Position numbers and translations under genes: made by a program. The notes under the pieces are model-generated. The model did no database searches. It was not told the DNA's origin and worked only from the letters and a program-made list of their open reading frames with translations. From Desarmillaria ectypa (Eukaryota > Basidiomycota > Agaricomycetes > Agaricales > Physalacriaceae): a DNA stretch of 64,000 nt. The stretch lies in assembly GCA_030407005.1 (NCBI GenBank), contig JAUDYN010000002.1, forward strand, positions 434,001 through 498,000, in the 5' to 3' direction. Below are positions 1-10,850 of this stretch, one piece after another; within the stretch, counting starts at the first letter, position 1, and every line of letters begins with the position of its first letter.

Positions 1-152
1 ATAGACGGCAGGCATGCGCAAATGAGCAGGGTAATCTGACATGACATTCATAAATGGTGCTGTATAGGCCATACATAGGTCCTACATCTATATTTTGCCG
101 AGGTAAGTTGGATGTATACGAAAGTAAGCTCCTCGGAGAAACGAAAAGCACT

Positions 153-1385
153 CTAAACGTAATTAGCGAACAGGGGAATTAGGGATTGCGCTAGAGTATA
201 ACTGAAGACCAGCTTGGGACCGACAACCAGAATCTACGAATGTCAAGAGTCAGCTGTAATTCCGGGCTGGGTGGCCACGGCAAGTACCTTGGGCGTTAGT
301 CCCTTGAACAAGGCACTTGAGCCTTCCTTCCGTATTAGATCCTTGAAGACAGTTATTCCGGACGTTTTGTGCTCGAAGTTGGCGTTTTGAATTCGGGTCT
401 TGATGACGTCCAGAGGTGCGGCGACGGTGATAGAGGCAACAGCTCCGGCTATGGAAGCGATGAAATTTTGTGTCCAAGTCGCTTTGGAGTAATCTTTGAC
501 ACCAAGGATATAATCCTTCGTGAAGGCGGAAGCACCGAATAACTGCAGAGTGCGTGTGAGCGGTATAAATGGGAAGCGTATGGCTTAAAGATCCTACAGA
601 GAAACTTCCAGGAGCATTCCGCGCCATTGTCCATCCCCATCCTCGGTAGAGGGCCCCCTTCTCCTCCATGACGATCCGGAGGATTCCACGGCCACGGAAA
701 GCTTCGGGATTCACTTGACGTTTGATTTTAAGGACATCCAATGGAAGTAGGATCTGTCATGAAGGGTCACCGGCCTTCCGAAAAAAATCGTGTGTATAGG
801 TCACGTACGACTTCACCAATACCCGTCAAGCTGCCAAGGGGTGCGTGTGAACATCGACAAAAGACTACAATGATGAAGTGCAGACCTTCCAGCCGTGGCC
901 TGCATCATCAGTTTTCCCTTCCTCTCTCCAAATGTATTCCTGAACTGGGTACCATAGTGCAAAGAGATGAGGTCATTGAACCACGGCTGTCCACCAAACT
1001 TGTATATCCGCTGTGAGACTTTGTATCCGGCGGCATAGCCGAGACCAGGAAAAAGGGAGCGGAGTTTTGTTGGTAGGCTGGCAGTGGCCTTGTCGCGGAA
1101 GATGATGGCCGATAGGGTCGACAAGGAGACCTACTGGGACTTTAGTCAAAAGTCCTCCAGAAGCATACTCGCGTCAAGACACACCTGAGACGTGTTACTC
1201 ATCAATCGCTTTGCAATGGTGTCAACGGGATGGAAAACGAGCAGTTCAGCAACACCTAAAAGTCAAAATTCAGCGAAACTGAGATATTTTGTTTTTTAAA
1301 AAAAGAAAGTAGTCGGACCTGAGGTTCCCGAGCCGAGGATACGGGCGGTATTGGATTCTTTTCCTTTGCCTATGGGAGGAGACAT
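153..1385 (-). CDS. Mitochondrial carrier family protein (similar to yeast YFR045W)
   Basis: Inner-membrane solute carrier. Seven exons join to about 297 residues, the usual carrier length. All three repeat signatures are visible: FHPVDTIAKR in repeat 1, LPLDVLKIKRQ in repeat 2 and APLDVIKTRIQ in repeat 3, the classic PxDxxKxR pattern. The start at 1385 opens with MSPPIGKGKES and is followed by an intron whose acceptor lies just before VAELLVFHP. The last exon encodes ILVVGPKLVFSYTLAQ and ends in NYV plus stop. Reading through the last intron would give a premature stop, so the short 3' exon matters. Order and length fit the fungal citrate-like/YFR045W branch; the transported substrate cannot be inferred. 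Family certain, exon ends good, substrate unknown. Confidence 0.88.
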
Positions 1386-1779
1386 GTTGAATCGTCTGGG
1401 ATGGAGGGAGTTGAGGTAGAAAGGGAGCACACAGCACGGAGGGAACGGCTGTAGAGCTTACTGTTGAGGGGAAATGGCCATTGGAAATTATTAACAAAAA
1501 TTGTAATGCTGCTGGACAGCAGAGACAAATAGCCCCCTATCTGAATTTCTGACTTGTCTGAAATCTACAGGTCTGCCCACTGACGCGTAATGCTTGCGAA
1601 CCTCTTCATATCGAGCGTGGAACGCTTCCGATCTGCATCATTGGTCGGGGAAAATTAGGCATCTGGGCCCTCGAGGCCAGTGCATGTTCTATTAAGTGAA
1701 ATTTCGGCTAGTAAAATGACGGTAAGTAATTATAAGCTGTGAGGTACGAATCAAAGTGAAGAGAAGCAATGGGGAAAAC
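1386..1779. other. Intergenic region
   Basis: This lies between the 5' end of the carrier gene and the 3' end of the next minus-strand gene. No conserved reading frame, RNA gene or repeat was seen. It should hold the carrier promoter. A pyrimidine-rich tract sits just upstream of the carrier ATG on the minus strand, common in fungal promoters. Confidence 0.5.
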
Positions 1780-2718
1780 TTATTGGTGTCTGGTAACTGC
1801 AAGTATAGGTACCCAAACACCATTATAGTAGTTTAGTGAAACGAATCGGATATCGCGAAATTTAATATTCTCAAAGCGCCAACAATGAGGCGTGTGTATT
1901 GACTGTCGATATTTTGGATCCCCCTTCTTCGATTTTAGCATGATCTGGCCAATCTGAGAGCCAATCTCCCGAATGAGAGCATCGCGGGTAAGGGGCTTCT
2001 TATTGATGTCGTGGCACCAGATTCCTACGCGATCCGTTTCGAGACCAGGCCACTAAAATATGAAGGTTTAAAGCGCGGAGAGACAGAAGGATAAAGACAT
2101 GAAATACGTCAAGCACCCATTTTGTCCTCAACCATCCATAGTCCTCGAAGACGGCATCACACGCCCCATCAATGGACACTTGTCCACGAAGTACGGCTTC
2201 GAGGCACGGTCCAGCTTTCCCCTTGACTGCAAAATGAGTGGAAATAGATGGAGATTCACGGCGGTACTTTGGGCTCTGCAGAACATATTCGACGCGTATT
2301 GCGTGAGAAACGGGTTCGCGATATTCCCCATCTATGATACTTTGAGGAGTTGGTGGGGGGTAGTAAAAATCCGCATATACAGGAGCCGGCGAATCATAAA
2401 ATTGGGTCTACAGAAAGAGTGAATGATGATTATTCGAGGAGGAACAACAACTAGAATAGCGCCTACCTGTGAATAAACGAGTTCGCGTGGGTTAACGCAG
2501 ATATTCTGAGCGTAGGATGCCATCGGGGAAGTGTAGTAGTATAGAAGCTTACCTGAGATTTTGTCTCGTTTATACTGCAGTTTCTTGTGGCATTTACGAA
2601 TGCTTTGCCTGGAAAATCTTTTCCATGCCACCAGACGCGACTCTGAGTACAATAGATGCGAAACATGCTACGTTCATGCAAAGACACGATACCGCCGGTA
2701 TGCATGGAAAATGCAGCC
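1780..2718 (-). CDS. Hypothetical protein, multi-exon
   Basis: The family was not recognised. At least four exons join in frame through consensus GT-AG introns. The first visible exon encodes MHTGGIVSLHERS and a W- and C-containing segment ending in INETKSQ. A short exon follows (NICVNPRELVYSQ), then a longer one rich in Tyr and Pro (DFYYPPPTPQ), and a last one running from WPGLETDRVGIWCHD to the stop after LAVTRHQ. No signal peptide or membrane segment is evident in these exons. A further 5' exon may exist, because a possible splice acceptor sits just before the first methionine; the start is therefore provisional. The gene is head-to-head with eIF2A. Regular splice signals and long open exons argue for a real gene; function unknown. 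Confidence 0.6.
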
Positions 2719-3003
2719 CCTGCAAGAGAAAAGACATGATAGCGACGCGAATATTGCTCTGTGTCGCCGTGGCCGAGAAATAAAGCTTATAATGCCACCG
2801 AAGGGTTCGTAGATCAGTACGCCCAATAAGGAAGGCAAATCAGAAAAAAAACTACCCGGGCCGGCCCTCAAGCGCCTTTGGAAGCAACAAAGGCAAAGCA
2901 AACACTCACTGCTATTCACTGCCACCGTCAACTGCGAAGCATTAATTTGCTTCTCTCCTCCTTCAGACCTCTCTCTTCGCCCTCTGGACCTTAATATTCT
3001 GCA
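2719..3003. promoter_or_regulatory. Putative shared promoter of two divergent genes
   Basis: Under 300 bases separate the minus-strand hypothetical gene from the plus-strand eIF2A start. Both promoters must lie here unless the hypothetical gene has a further 5' exon in this interval. A pyrimidine-rich run precedes the eIF2A ATG. No TATA box is clear, which fits a housekeeping gene. Inference from layout only. Confidence 0.35.
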
Positions 3004-5338
3004 ATGGCATCGCAAATCTCACAACAGTATGCATGTTAGTATTCAGTCTTGCAGTTTGCGCAATTCGGTTTCACGGTAGTGGTCGTCTGCGGTCTACTAT
3101 CATCGATACCGCCAAACGAATACCTTGTTCTCACTTTTTCAATGTTTCATGCTTGTAACTCTGCATACTAATTATGCTTTGCGACCCCTAGTTCGTGCTC
3201 AAAAATCTCTTGGCCTCGTTGGCGGCACTCCGAACTACTACCCAGTTCCAGGATTTGTCTCTCCAGACGTTGCGGCCAGGTCCTATGTGTACAGTGCTGA
3301 TGGCCGTCTGTATGCCTATACTTTACCTACTGTGTGAGTCACCACACCTGTCTTTATGACGAGAACAGCTGCAGGAACTGTTTTTCTTTCAGAGTGCGAA
3401 TATTCCAGGCAGAGGGGGCCATACTCCTCAGGGAGCTGACAATTCCAAATGTCGTCGAGCTGAACTTTTCTCCTCGAGGCACGTACTTGTCTACCTGGGA
3501 GCGGCCAGTCAAACTCGAAGACGGGTCCCAACATAAAAATCTCCGGGTCTTCTCGACCTCTACTGGCGAGGAACTCATATCTTTCGGACAGAAGTCACAA
3601 GATGGATGGGACCTTCAATACACCATCTCCGAGTCGCACGCTATCCGGTTAGTCGGCGCCGACATACAGGTATATCGGCCTGCGGAGTGGTCTAAGGGAA
3701 TGGTGGATAAGCTGCGGGTTGAGGGAGCCACGAGCATTTCCCTGAGTCCCGGGCTCAACCCTTCTATCGCTGTGTTCGTTGCTGAGAAGAAGGTACGTTG
3801 CATAGGCAGATAGGTACCCGTAGTTATACTGACTTTTTCTTGTAGGGTGCACCAGCCAGTATCAAGATTTACGGTTTGTTGACCCTCAATAGCCCTCCGA
3901 CATGTCAGAAGAACTTCTACAAGGCGGACCGGGCACAAATCAAGTGGAATACTCTGGGCACGCAGGTGCTCCTTCTGACCCAGACCGAGGTCGACAACTC
4001 GAACAAGAGCTACTATGGGGAGACCGGGCTTTACTTGCTCAGCTCTGCTGGCAACTTTGACTGCCGTGTCACTCTAGACAAGGAAGGACCCATCCACGAC
4101 TTCAACTGGAGCCCGAACTCGAAAGAGTTCGCGGTTGTTTATGGCTGTATGTCGACACTTTTCTACGTATCTAACTGATGTTCACAGTTCTCTAGATATG
4201 CCTGCCAAATCTGTCATATTTGACCATCGAGTCCGCTCGTTACACGATTTTGGGTCTTCTCCGCACAATTTCGTCTCGTTCAACCCTCAAGGCCGCCTTA
4301 TTGCCCTCGCAGGCTTTGGCAACCTCGCAGGCAAAATCGATATCTTTGACCGACGATCCTTGGCGAAAGTGACGACCATTGATGCACCTAACACGTCGTA
4401 CTGTGAGTGGTCTCCAGACGGTCGTTTCCTTCTTACGGCAACATTGTCTCCTCGCTTACGCGTGGATAACGGGATTAAAATTTGGCACTGTTCGGGACCC
4501 CTTGTCCACTTGCAGAATGCGGAGGAGCTTTATCAGGCGTCTTGGAGGCCTACACCAGTGGAACATGTAGCCCAGTTTGGGCAGGGTATCCCACTGTCAC
4601 CTGCTCCCAGCGAGGCCGTCAGGAATATGGAGGCTGTTAAGAAGCCCGTTGCGGCGAAACCCGCTGGTGCATACCGACCGCCGGGAGCTCGAGGTCTGGC
4701 TACGCCTGCGATCTTCAAGCGAGAAGATGAAGGCGGCGCTGCCCGAACGCCAACGAATGGGGTCGCCACGCCACCTCGAGGGTACAATAGGAGTCCTGCT
4801 CTCGGAGCCCCGGTCAACGGGAATGTCAACGGGAATGGGCGACGATACGTCCCGGGCGCTGCTCCGCCTAGCCACAGTCCGAGCCCTGGACCGGAAGGCG
4901 AGAAGAAGTCGTCGAGGAAGAGAAACAAGGGTGCGAAGAAGGACGGCGAAGAGAAGGGAAAGAAGGATGCTGGGGATGTCGATAGTGGACGGCCGTCGTT
5001 GGATGTTCCTGTCAATGGGAAGGCCAATGGCAAGCTCCATGTAGAGGCGGTTACTCCCCCACCACAGGTCAATGTGGATGTGGCATCACCTGTTACTCCG
5101 GCACTGGACAGTGCTCTCGATCCGGCGGCGAAAAAGATCCGGAATTTGAACAAGAAGGTATGGTTTCAACGACGCGTATTCATGTCCTAGGCTGATGAGA
5201 TGCCTATCGTATTAGCTAAAAGCAATTGAGGAACTGAAGGAGAAGGCGAAACGAGGAGAGAGATTAGAGGCGACGCAGCTGAAGAAGATGGAAGGCGAAG
5301 CTGATATTCGCAAGGAGCTTGCGAGTCTCGGTGCCTGA
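3004..5338 (+). CDS. Eukaryotic translation initiation factor 2A (eIF2A)
   Basis: WD-repeat initiation factor that delivers Met-tRNA to the 40S subunit independently of GTP. Six exons give about 650 residues, close to yeast eIF2A. The first exon is short (MASQISQQ). The beta-propeller part follows with typical strings: SYVYSADGRLYAY, GDLQ-like WDLQYTISESHAIR, GETGLYLLS, IHDFNWSPNSKEFAVVYG, SFNPQGRLIALAGFGNLAG, CEWSPDGRFLLTATLSPRL and NGIKIWHC. After about residue 440 comes a low-complexity linker rich in Pro, Ala, Lys and Glu (KKSSRKRNKGAKKDGEEK), then the conserved C-terminal helical tail (KKIRNLNKK joined to LKAIEELKEK and ending RKELASLGA). The antisense frame across the linker is an artefact of GC-rich codons. 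High confidence. Confidence 0.95.
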
Positions 5339-5523
5339 TCTCTGCTGGATTCTTTTTTTTCAGTCGCTTTCGCTTGTTGTCTACTCCTTTGTTGTCCGGT
5401 TGCTGTCGACTATACGCAATGTATCTAGAGGTTCAATATGGAGGGGGATATTTGGTATTTGTCTGTATTGGACACTACTTGGGAATGTGAGACTTAGGTA
5501 GGGCCCTATTACAAACAATTATC

Positions 5524-6700
5524 ATGGAATGCGCGACGGTTTGCGTATCCGCCATTTTCGATGATACACCGCATAGCATCCCGAACATTTTCGATGCCTC
5601 ATGCTACAAGCGCTACCTCGTAGTAAACGTAAGTCTTCACTGTACTGCCGTAGACTGAACGGCACCAGATAGGAGACCAGCCATTTAACCACGACAACAA
5701 TAGTCATATAAGTACTGGACGATTCCTATACCACCTCATTCAACAATATCCAGGGGTCTCAAGCTGACCCCAAACGTTGGTCTTATTCAACAAGTCATGG
5801 CTGTGTACGTCGTATCTGCCAACGTCTTGCAGTATATTATGGTCTTCAGAATACTCGCAGTCTGTGCGTGTCCTCACTTCTGGTCACTCTAGTGTTTAAT
5901 GCGCCAGGACAGACGGGTGTTACCCCCGGAGAATATAGGTACACTTTGCGGGCCCATTGCATGGAACATTAAGACTGGTCGTCAATAGTCAACTTTGCGC
6001 ATGAGTACTTCAGTCACCATGGCTTAGCAAGTTTGTATATCCGTTTTTCTGCGTTGTCCTTAACTTTGCCCTTGTTTTCGGTGTACAACCCTTCAGGTCT
6101 CCGAGTAGTGCCCGCCGACAGCGGTGATGAGACCCGGAAGAGATCAAAGCGATTTTTCAGCGCTTCGGTACGCCCAGCCATTCTGAACAAAAAGAAATGA
6201 TAAAGCTGGTAATTTTTTTTCTCTCCCTTACTGTATCGCCGGATTTACTTGAATGATCGGTTGACGCTCAAAAACGTGATGGAAAGAAATGTATCGTCAC
6301 AAACCTGTTGTTTGAGACCAAACCCTCCGTGCTTGGCAACGTCACTGTAGACGCTGAATTGGCGCATATATGACCCACTAAACTTGCGAACCATAGGGTT
6401 TGAATGAACTATGCTCTGCTCCTGCTGATGCCGATCGCTTCTACAATAATCCCCTCGTCTACCAAGCGTATGCAGTATTTTGGAATGATGAGAACTCACA
6501 CAAAGCGTTTCGCAACTTTGGTGAATAGCCCAGAGAACTACCTGCGACTAGCTATTACGAAGATGATGAGGCTTAGTGGAGCTGCACAAGTCGTTGACTT
6601 GCGGAGGTATCGCTACAACGAGGGCCCAAATGCCATCGGTGGTGTTCTTGGACATCCGTTCACGGATATGATCGCTATGGAAAGACTCAATGCGTGACTC
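5524..6700 (+). pseudogene. Decayed copy A of an unknown gene family
   Basis: This region aligns by eye, block after block and in the same order, with the reverse strand of 13810-15073. Shared segments include FDDTPHSIPNIFDASC versus FDDTA/IPSLFDASC, FNHDNNSHISTGRFLYHLIQ versus FNHDNFSHIRTGRFLHDLIQ, PEEY/PGEY..TLRAHCM, EEIKAIFQRF versus EEIRAIFQCF, NVMERNVSSQ versus NMMERSVSLQ, and PADADRF..LVYQAYAVFWND versus PADVDRF..LVYQAFSAFWDD. The frames are broken by stops and small shifts in this copy, so no full product can be read even when short introns are allowed. The matching protein-level blocks show that an ancestral gene with introns existed. I do not recognise the family; there is no catalytic motif, signal peptide or membrane segment to guide a guess. 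Confidence 0.6.
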
Positions 6701-6914
6701 GGCAGTAGTGTTAACCGACAAGGTAGAAATACAAGCACACTGTGCTTGCAGAAACTCGTAGATATATATATGACACAACTAGAAAAAGGTCAACTTGGCA
6801 TTTCATACATCCGTTACTAAGCAACATCGCATACGAAATAGCTGACAAGCCTTATTGTTTAGTTGATACAGGTTAGTGAATGCAGATACCCAAAAAGAGA
6901 ACCGGCAATGAAGG

Positions 6915-8063
6915 CTAATATGGCTCCTTCATGGTTTTGATTTCCAAGCGCTCGCCATCGAAGAAAACTATGTATCGCGCCCTGTAAATACTTAGCAAGT
7001 GTCGATAAATGAATGATAATGACAATAACATACCAACCTGCATTTCTCCACTGCACCGGGGTGTTGTACCTCTCCAAAGGGTCGTTGAAGAAAACCATAG
7101 CTTCGTAGAACTCGGTAAGGAAGATATTATGACTGACCACCACAACATGAGGAACACCGTCAATCAGATCCGTCGAGTCTATTGGAACGTCCGTGTTGGA
7201 ATCCTGGGTGTTGCGCAGGGTAGACTCCAGGCTGGTAAAGCCAGATGTAAAGGAATTGTTATTCTATGGCTCCTACAGAGCTCATATTTATACTACTTCG
7301 CACTAGAATCTAGAATGTACTATAACTTTCTACGACTCTCTTGCTTACTCATCGACTCTCGGCATGATGCCGGATTGCTCCTTCTAGAACTTTCCAGCAA
7401 AATCCCAACAGTCCGGCATCGAGGCAGAGTTTGCACCATACGCACGCAGATAGCGGAGCAGTGTCATCTCTGCGCGCAGAGAAACTGATTCCAGACTCTC
7501 GCCTCCGGGAGGATGGTAGGACCGAGGAATAGTACTGGGATATCCATAAATCGCACAAGGACTTTGTCCGGTCCGCAGTTGAAATTCCAGATCCTCGTTT
7601 CCTGATCTCCGAGCAGCGTCGACCTGGGGTCCATGATTCTGCTCTATGATTCGTTCATCTTCCTCGGGTTTCAAGTCAGGTCGTTTGATGTTATTTCTCC
7701 CAATAGCACGAGCAGTATCCAGAGCTCGTAGATACGGAGACGATATGAGATGATCGATGCGCGTTGAGGATAGCTCCTTTCCCAACTGTTCTGCTTGGTA
7801 ACGGCCTCTATCGGTGAGAGAATCAGACCTGCCTGCGCTTTTGTATTGACTAACATTCGACTCGGCCTTGAAAAGTTTGAGGGGTAAAGGTAATTATTAT
7901 TTAGCTAGAAGCATGAAGAAACATTACATACCTGCGCATGCCGCACCAATGTCAGAATAAGGCATTCACCTGTGTTTTCGGATTTCCGGGAGCCATTCAA
8001 GGTATGGCCTACGATTTCTGGCCCAGACGCTGCGCTTTTGCTGAGCTGTTCTTGTGAATTCAT
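6915..8063 (-). CDS. Histidine phosphatase superfamily protein (phosphoglycerate mutase-like)
   Basis: The start at 8063 opens with MNSQEQLSKS, and the first exon ends in LTLVRHAQ, the RHG/RHA catalytic box holding the phospho-accepting histidine. The next exons carry SLTDRGRYQAEQLG, then ISSPYLRALDTARAI, where SSPYLRA supplies the second conserved arginine. A late exon gives HVVVVSHNIFLTEFYE, where SHN holds the general-acid region. The last exon runs to RLEIKTMKEPY plus stop. A donor inside the codon run at 7394-7400 avoids a stop and joins to an exon that begins LESTLRNTQD. Fungal members are small-molecule or protein phosphatases of varied substrate. The RHA rather than RHG triplet is common in this fungal branch. 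Family confident; substrate unknown. Confidence 0.88.
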
Positions 8064-8529
8064 GGTATGGAGGAAATTCGACTGTCTAAGCTAGTCAAAC
8101 CTTCCGCCGCCGGGCCGTGCCACGTGATCTACGTGAGTCTGAAGCGGAAACATTCCTTCGTTAACATTGCTTTTTTACCACCACTATGATTATCTGCCCT
8201 GCATATAGATTCTATATGTTACCAACGTGTGATACCAGCAGGCCATATTTTCTGGCCGTCAAGCGCATCAATGACCGTCCAGCTCCGCTTGCTTCAAGAC
8301 GTAGTCCACCTGGACAACCATACTAATAAAAGGTCCGTGAAAGCTCAGGAAATGGAGTATCAGCTTAACCAACTCCTTTCGACATCTCACTTCCGAGTTT
8401 AAAGCTCGATGACCAAGAATAGCATCTTTTTTTCGGACTTTCGTCGAGACAAAGCAGTAAAATCATCCGTGGGTGTTTAACCCGAAGCCAATTGGCAACA
8501 AAAGTCTCGATGGCATTGATGTCCAGGAA
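8064..8529. other. Intergenic region
   Basis: This lies between the phosphatase start and the Old Yellow Enzyme remnant. No gene was recognised. A CACGTG palindrome sits near 8120, just upstream of the phosphatase ATG, and could be a bHLH-type site. The right part may contain further decayed enzyme sequence that cannot be aligned by eye. Confidence 0.4.
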
Positions 8530-8824
8530 AAGTATGATTTTCTTGGGCAAAAATTAGATGGCTATGTCCGCTCTACCGCTATTGCGGAGAAGAATTATCT
8601 CATTGCCTTCGGCCGATATCTCATCGCATAATGTGAGATATTTTCTTTTTATTTCCTCGCTTCCATTCGCCACGTCTGATTATATCTCTCAGCTCGATCT
8701 GGTAGACAGGTTGGAGAGCAACATAGCGTTAAATCCGTACCAAAGGACGATTTTTCTACCAGTAGGGGGTTATACAAATTATCCGGCGGCAGATCAATGG
8801 AAAGCTGGGGCTGTAAACGTTTAG
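8530..8824 (+). pseudogene. 3' remnant of an Old Yellow Enzyme gene
   Basis: Only the C-terminal end of an NADH:flavin oxidoreductase is left. Recognisable pieces are LIAFGRYLIA, then after an intron-like gap DLVDRLESNIALNPYQRT and GGYTNYPAADQW, ending in VNV plus stop at 8824. They match the intact enzyme at 35442-36753 ([43 protein letters not shown]). The codon pair before the intron, GCA AAC in the intact gene, is changed here so that a TAA appears in frame and the frame shifts. The FMN- and substrate-binding N-terminal two thirds are missing. It sits 500 bases upstream of HMG-box gene A, the same spacing as the intact enzyme has to HMG-box gene B (505 bases). Confidence 0.75.
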
Positions 8825-9058
8825 ACATCTTCCATATCGCCTTCCAGATTCTTCGACCGAAATTCCTTCTATCGCTCAGTTCTCGAGGACTGTCCCTTGC
8901 TCGAGCTCAAGGCCACGGTGTTGACAGCCTTAGCTACTTTTATTATTGAAATGACGTCAAAGAGATGATCAAGAATGGTTAAACCGCTTTATTGACCGTG
9001 ACATGGAATGTGAAGGGTGAAGAGGTGGACCGGCACCTCGGTTCACATGAGAATGATG

Positions 9059-9323
9059 TAAATACCGAATGGGGTTGATTTTGTGACCAAGGAAGGGGAA
9101 TTACGAGAATTCTGCCATTTCACACCTCGAGGCGGCCACGACGTGCTCGTAACGAGTGGTAAAATTCCTACGCTCACTTTTAAGGTAATCGCTCTCAACC
9201 GTCAAAAGCCCAGCGCGAAAATGCGTATTTCTTCAGTTCATTCGCTCCAGTCTTTGACTTGTACGAGTCTACAATCTCTCAGAATTCCTATACACCTCTT
9301 TCTTCACTAAAACACGCGTTGGA
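9059..9323 (+). promoter_or_regulatory. Near-identical upstream block of HMG-box gene A
   Basis: This block matches 36985-37257 with only scattered single-base differences by eye, and runs up to the ATG. It contains an open frame of about 75 codons (TKEGELREFCHF, HDVLVTSGKIP) that is kept in both copies, so it could be a leader peptide, a small gene or a 5' untranslated region. No splice link to the HMG frame is evident. The high identity contrasts with the diverged coding regions downstream. Confidence 0.6.
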
Positions 9324-10431
9324 ATGGCTCCAATTCGCACTACGACTACTCGTCGATCTCGACGCTTGTCCAGTCAAGTACCAGTTCGATACGATGGTGA
9401 GTCTATCCAACTACCGTCGCGTATCATTTTATAATGTGTTGTCGTAGAGGAAGGCTGGGAAGCCACTGACTTGCTCATGTACCTCAGTACGCCAGTATCC
9501 GAAGCGCCTTCCCCAACACCGTCTGCCTCTTCTTATTCTTCGACTCATTCCAACACCCCTTCCCCTCGCCGTCACACACCCTTGCACCGTCGCTCTCCCG
9601 AACACGTCCCTCGTCCCCCCAACGCCTTCATGCTCTTTCGTTCCGACTATTGGCGCGAAAACAAAGATACCATACACGAACGCGACCATCGCGAGATTAG
9701 TCGCATCTGCGGAGAACTCTGGAGAGCGCTGCCACCTGCTGAGAAGCAGGTCTACACGGTCAAGGCCAGTCGCGCCAAGGAGGACCATCTCGCCAAGTAT
9801 CCTGACTACAAGTTCGCGCCGGTGTCGCGACAAAAAAAGACGAGGAGCGTAGTATGCCGGGATCGTGATATCGTAGAAGAGGCTAGGTGCGAAAAGATTG
9901 CGATGTTAATGGGAGAAGGTGCCGAGGGGATGGAGCTGGAGAGGGCGCTGGAGACTGAAGATATGTGCAGGATTCCACCGGCGCCAGTGACGGAAGCTAC
10001 GCCTACCCCGGTTCCCATCGTCGGATTCCCTGCTCCTAACGACTTGGTCTGCAACAGAGGTGGAGAGGGGAATAACTTTGTTCCCACCTGTGATATCCCA
10101 CCCCTTGACTTGAATGCTTTCAACCCAGAATTAGTTCGTCAGTTCTTCTTTAGTCCTCTCTGATACTGATACCCACCTTTAGTACAGTCATATCCCAGAG
10201 CCCCCTAGCTATGCTCACATCGATCCTCAATTCGGTTTCAAGGCTCATGTGAATGTGAACAATTGCTTTTGGTTCAAACCTACTGGTGAATTCGTCAACC
10301 CGACCACCGTTCCTCCCGCTTTCGCTGCCGACCTCTTCCAGACTTTCGCTTTCGACGGCACATACGCGCTAGACTATGGCTTAGGCCTGTCCGAAACCGA
10401 TCTAGTGCACAACTATTATATCGGTGCCTAG
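9324..10431 (+). CDS. MATA-type HMG-box transcription factor, paralogue A
   Basis: Three exons (9324-9396, 9448-10133, 10183-10431) join to 335 residues. The first exon is a basic leader (MAPIRTTTTRRSRRLSS). A Ser/Pro/Thr-rich stretch follows to about residue 75. The HMG box, roughly residues 79-150, starts VPRPPNAFMLFRSDYW and continues ISRICGELWRALPPAEKQVY to HLAKYPDYKF, then a basic tail PVSRQKKTR. This box is the sequence-specific type found in fungal mating and sexual-development regulators. The C-terminal part is conserved with paralogue B (FVPTCDIPPLDL; IDPQFGFK; NNCFWF). No homeodomain or pheromone genes are nearby, so it is not evidence of a mating locus. Expected to act in the nucleus; targets unknown. 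Confidence 0.9.
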
Positions 10432-10850
10432 TCAAAAAGTTCCTCAAACTGGATGGACTTGTGAAAAGTCTCATATCCTCGACTGTATTTATAGCAGTTA
10501 ACTCTTCGAGTCATACATTTACTGTATTATAGATGATTTTCAAGTTTTCTAACCACGACCAGCGCCCACGTTTTGCAAATTCTTTTTCCCATCGAGACAC
10601 TCACACGTGTTTCGTCCTGTTCTTACCACTTTTATCCTCGTCCCCTGGGCAAGGAACTAGTCCACGACTAGCAGCAGTCTATTTGTTCAATTGGAGATAT
10701 CAAATGACATCCTTTGAAGGATCTCCACATCCCAGCTTCGGAATTTCGCGGGGGAGGTGGCCTATTTATATTTGGCCCTCGGAAATGGCCCTCCTCCCTC
10801 TTTGTTCATACCACCACTAGCATCCCATCAAGACATTAGCGCGCATTGAA

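Noticed and set aside
4533..5153. Long minus-strand frame of 206 codons inside eIF2A
   Set aside because: It is antisense to the low-complexity linker of a certain gene; such regions give spurious open frames. No splice or domain evidence.
9324..10431. HMG-box genes as part of a mating-type locus
   Set aside because: No homeodomain pair, pheromone precursor, STE3 receptor or mitochondrial intermediate peptidase gene is nearby; HMG boxes of this type are frequent in basidiomycetes.
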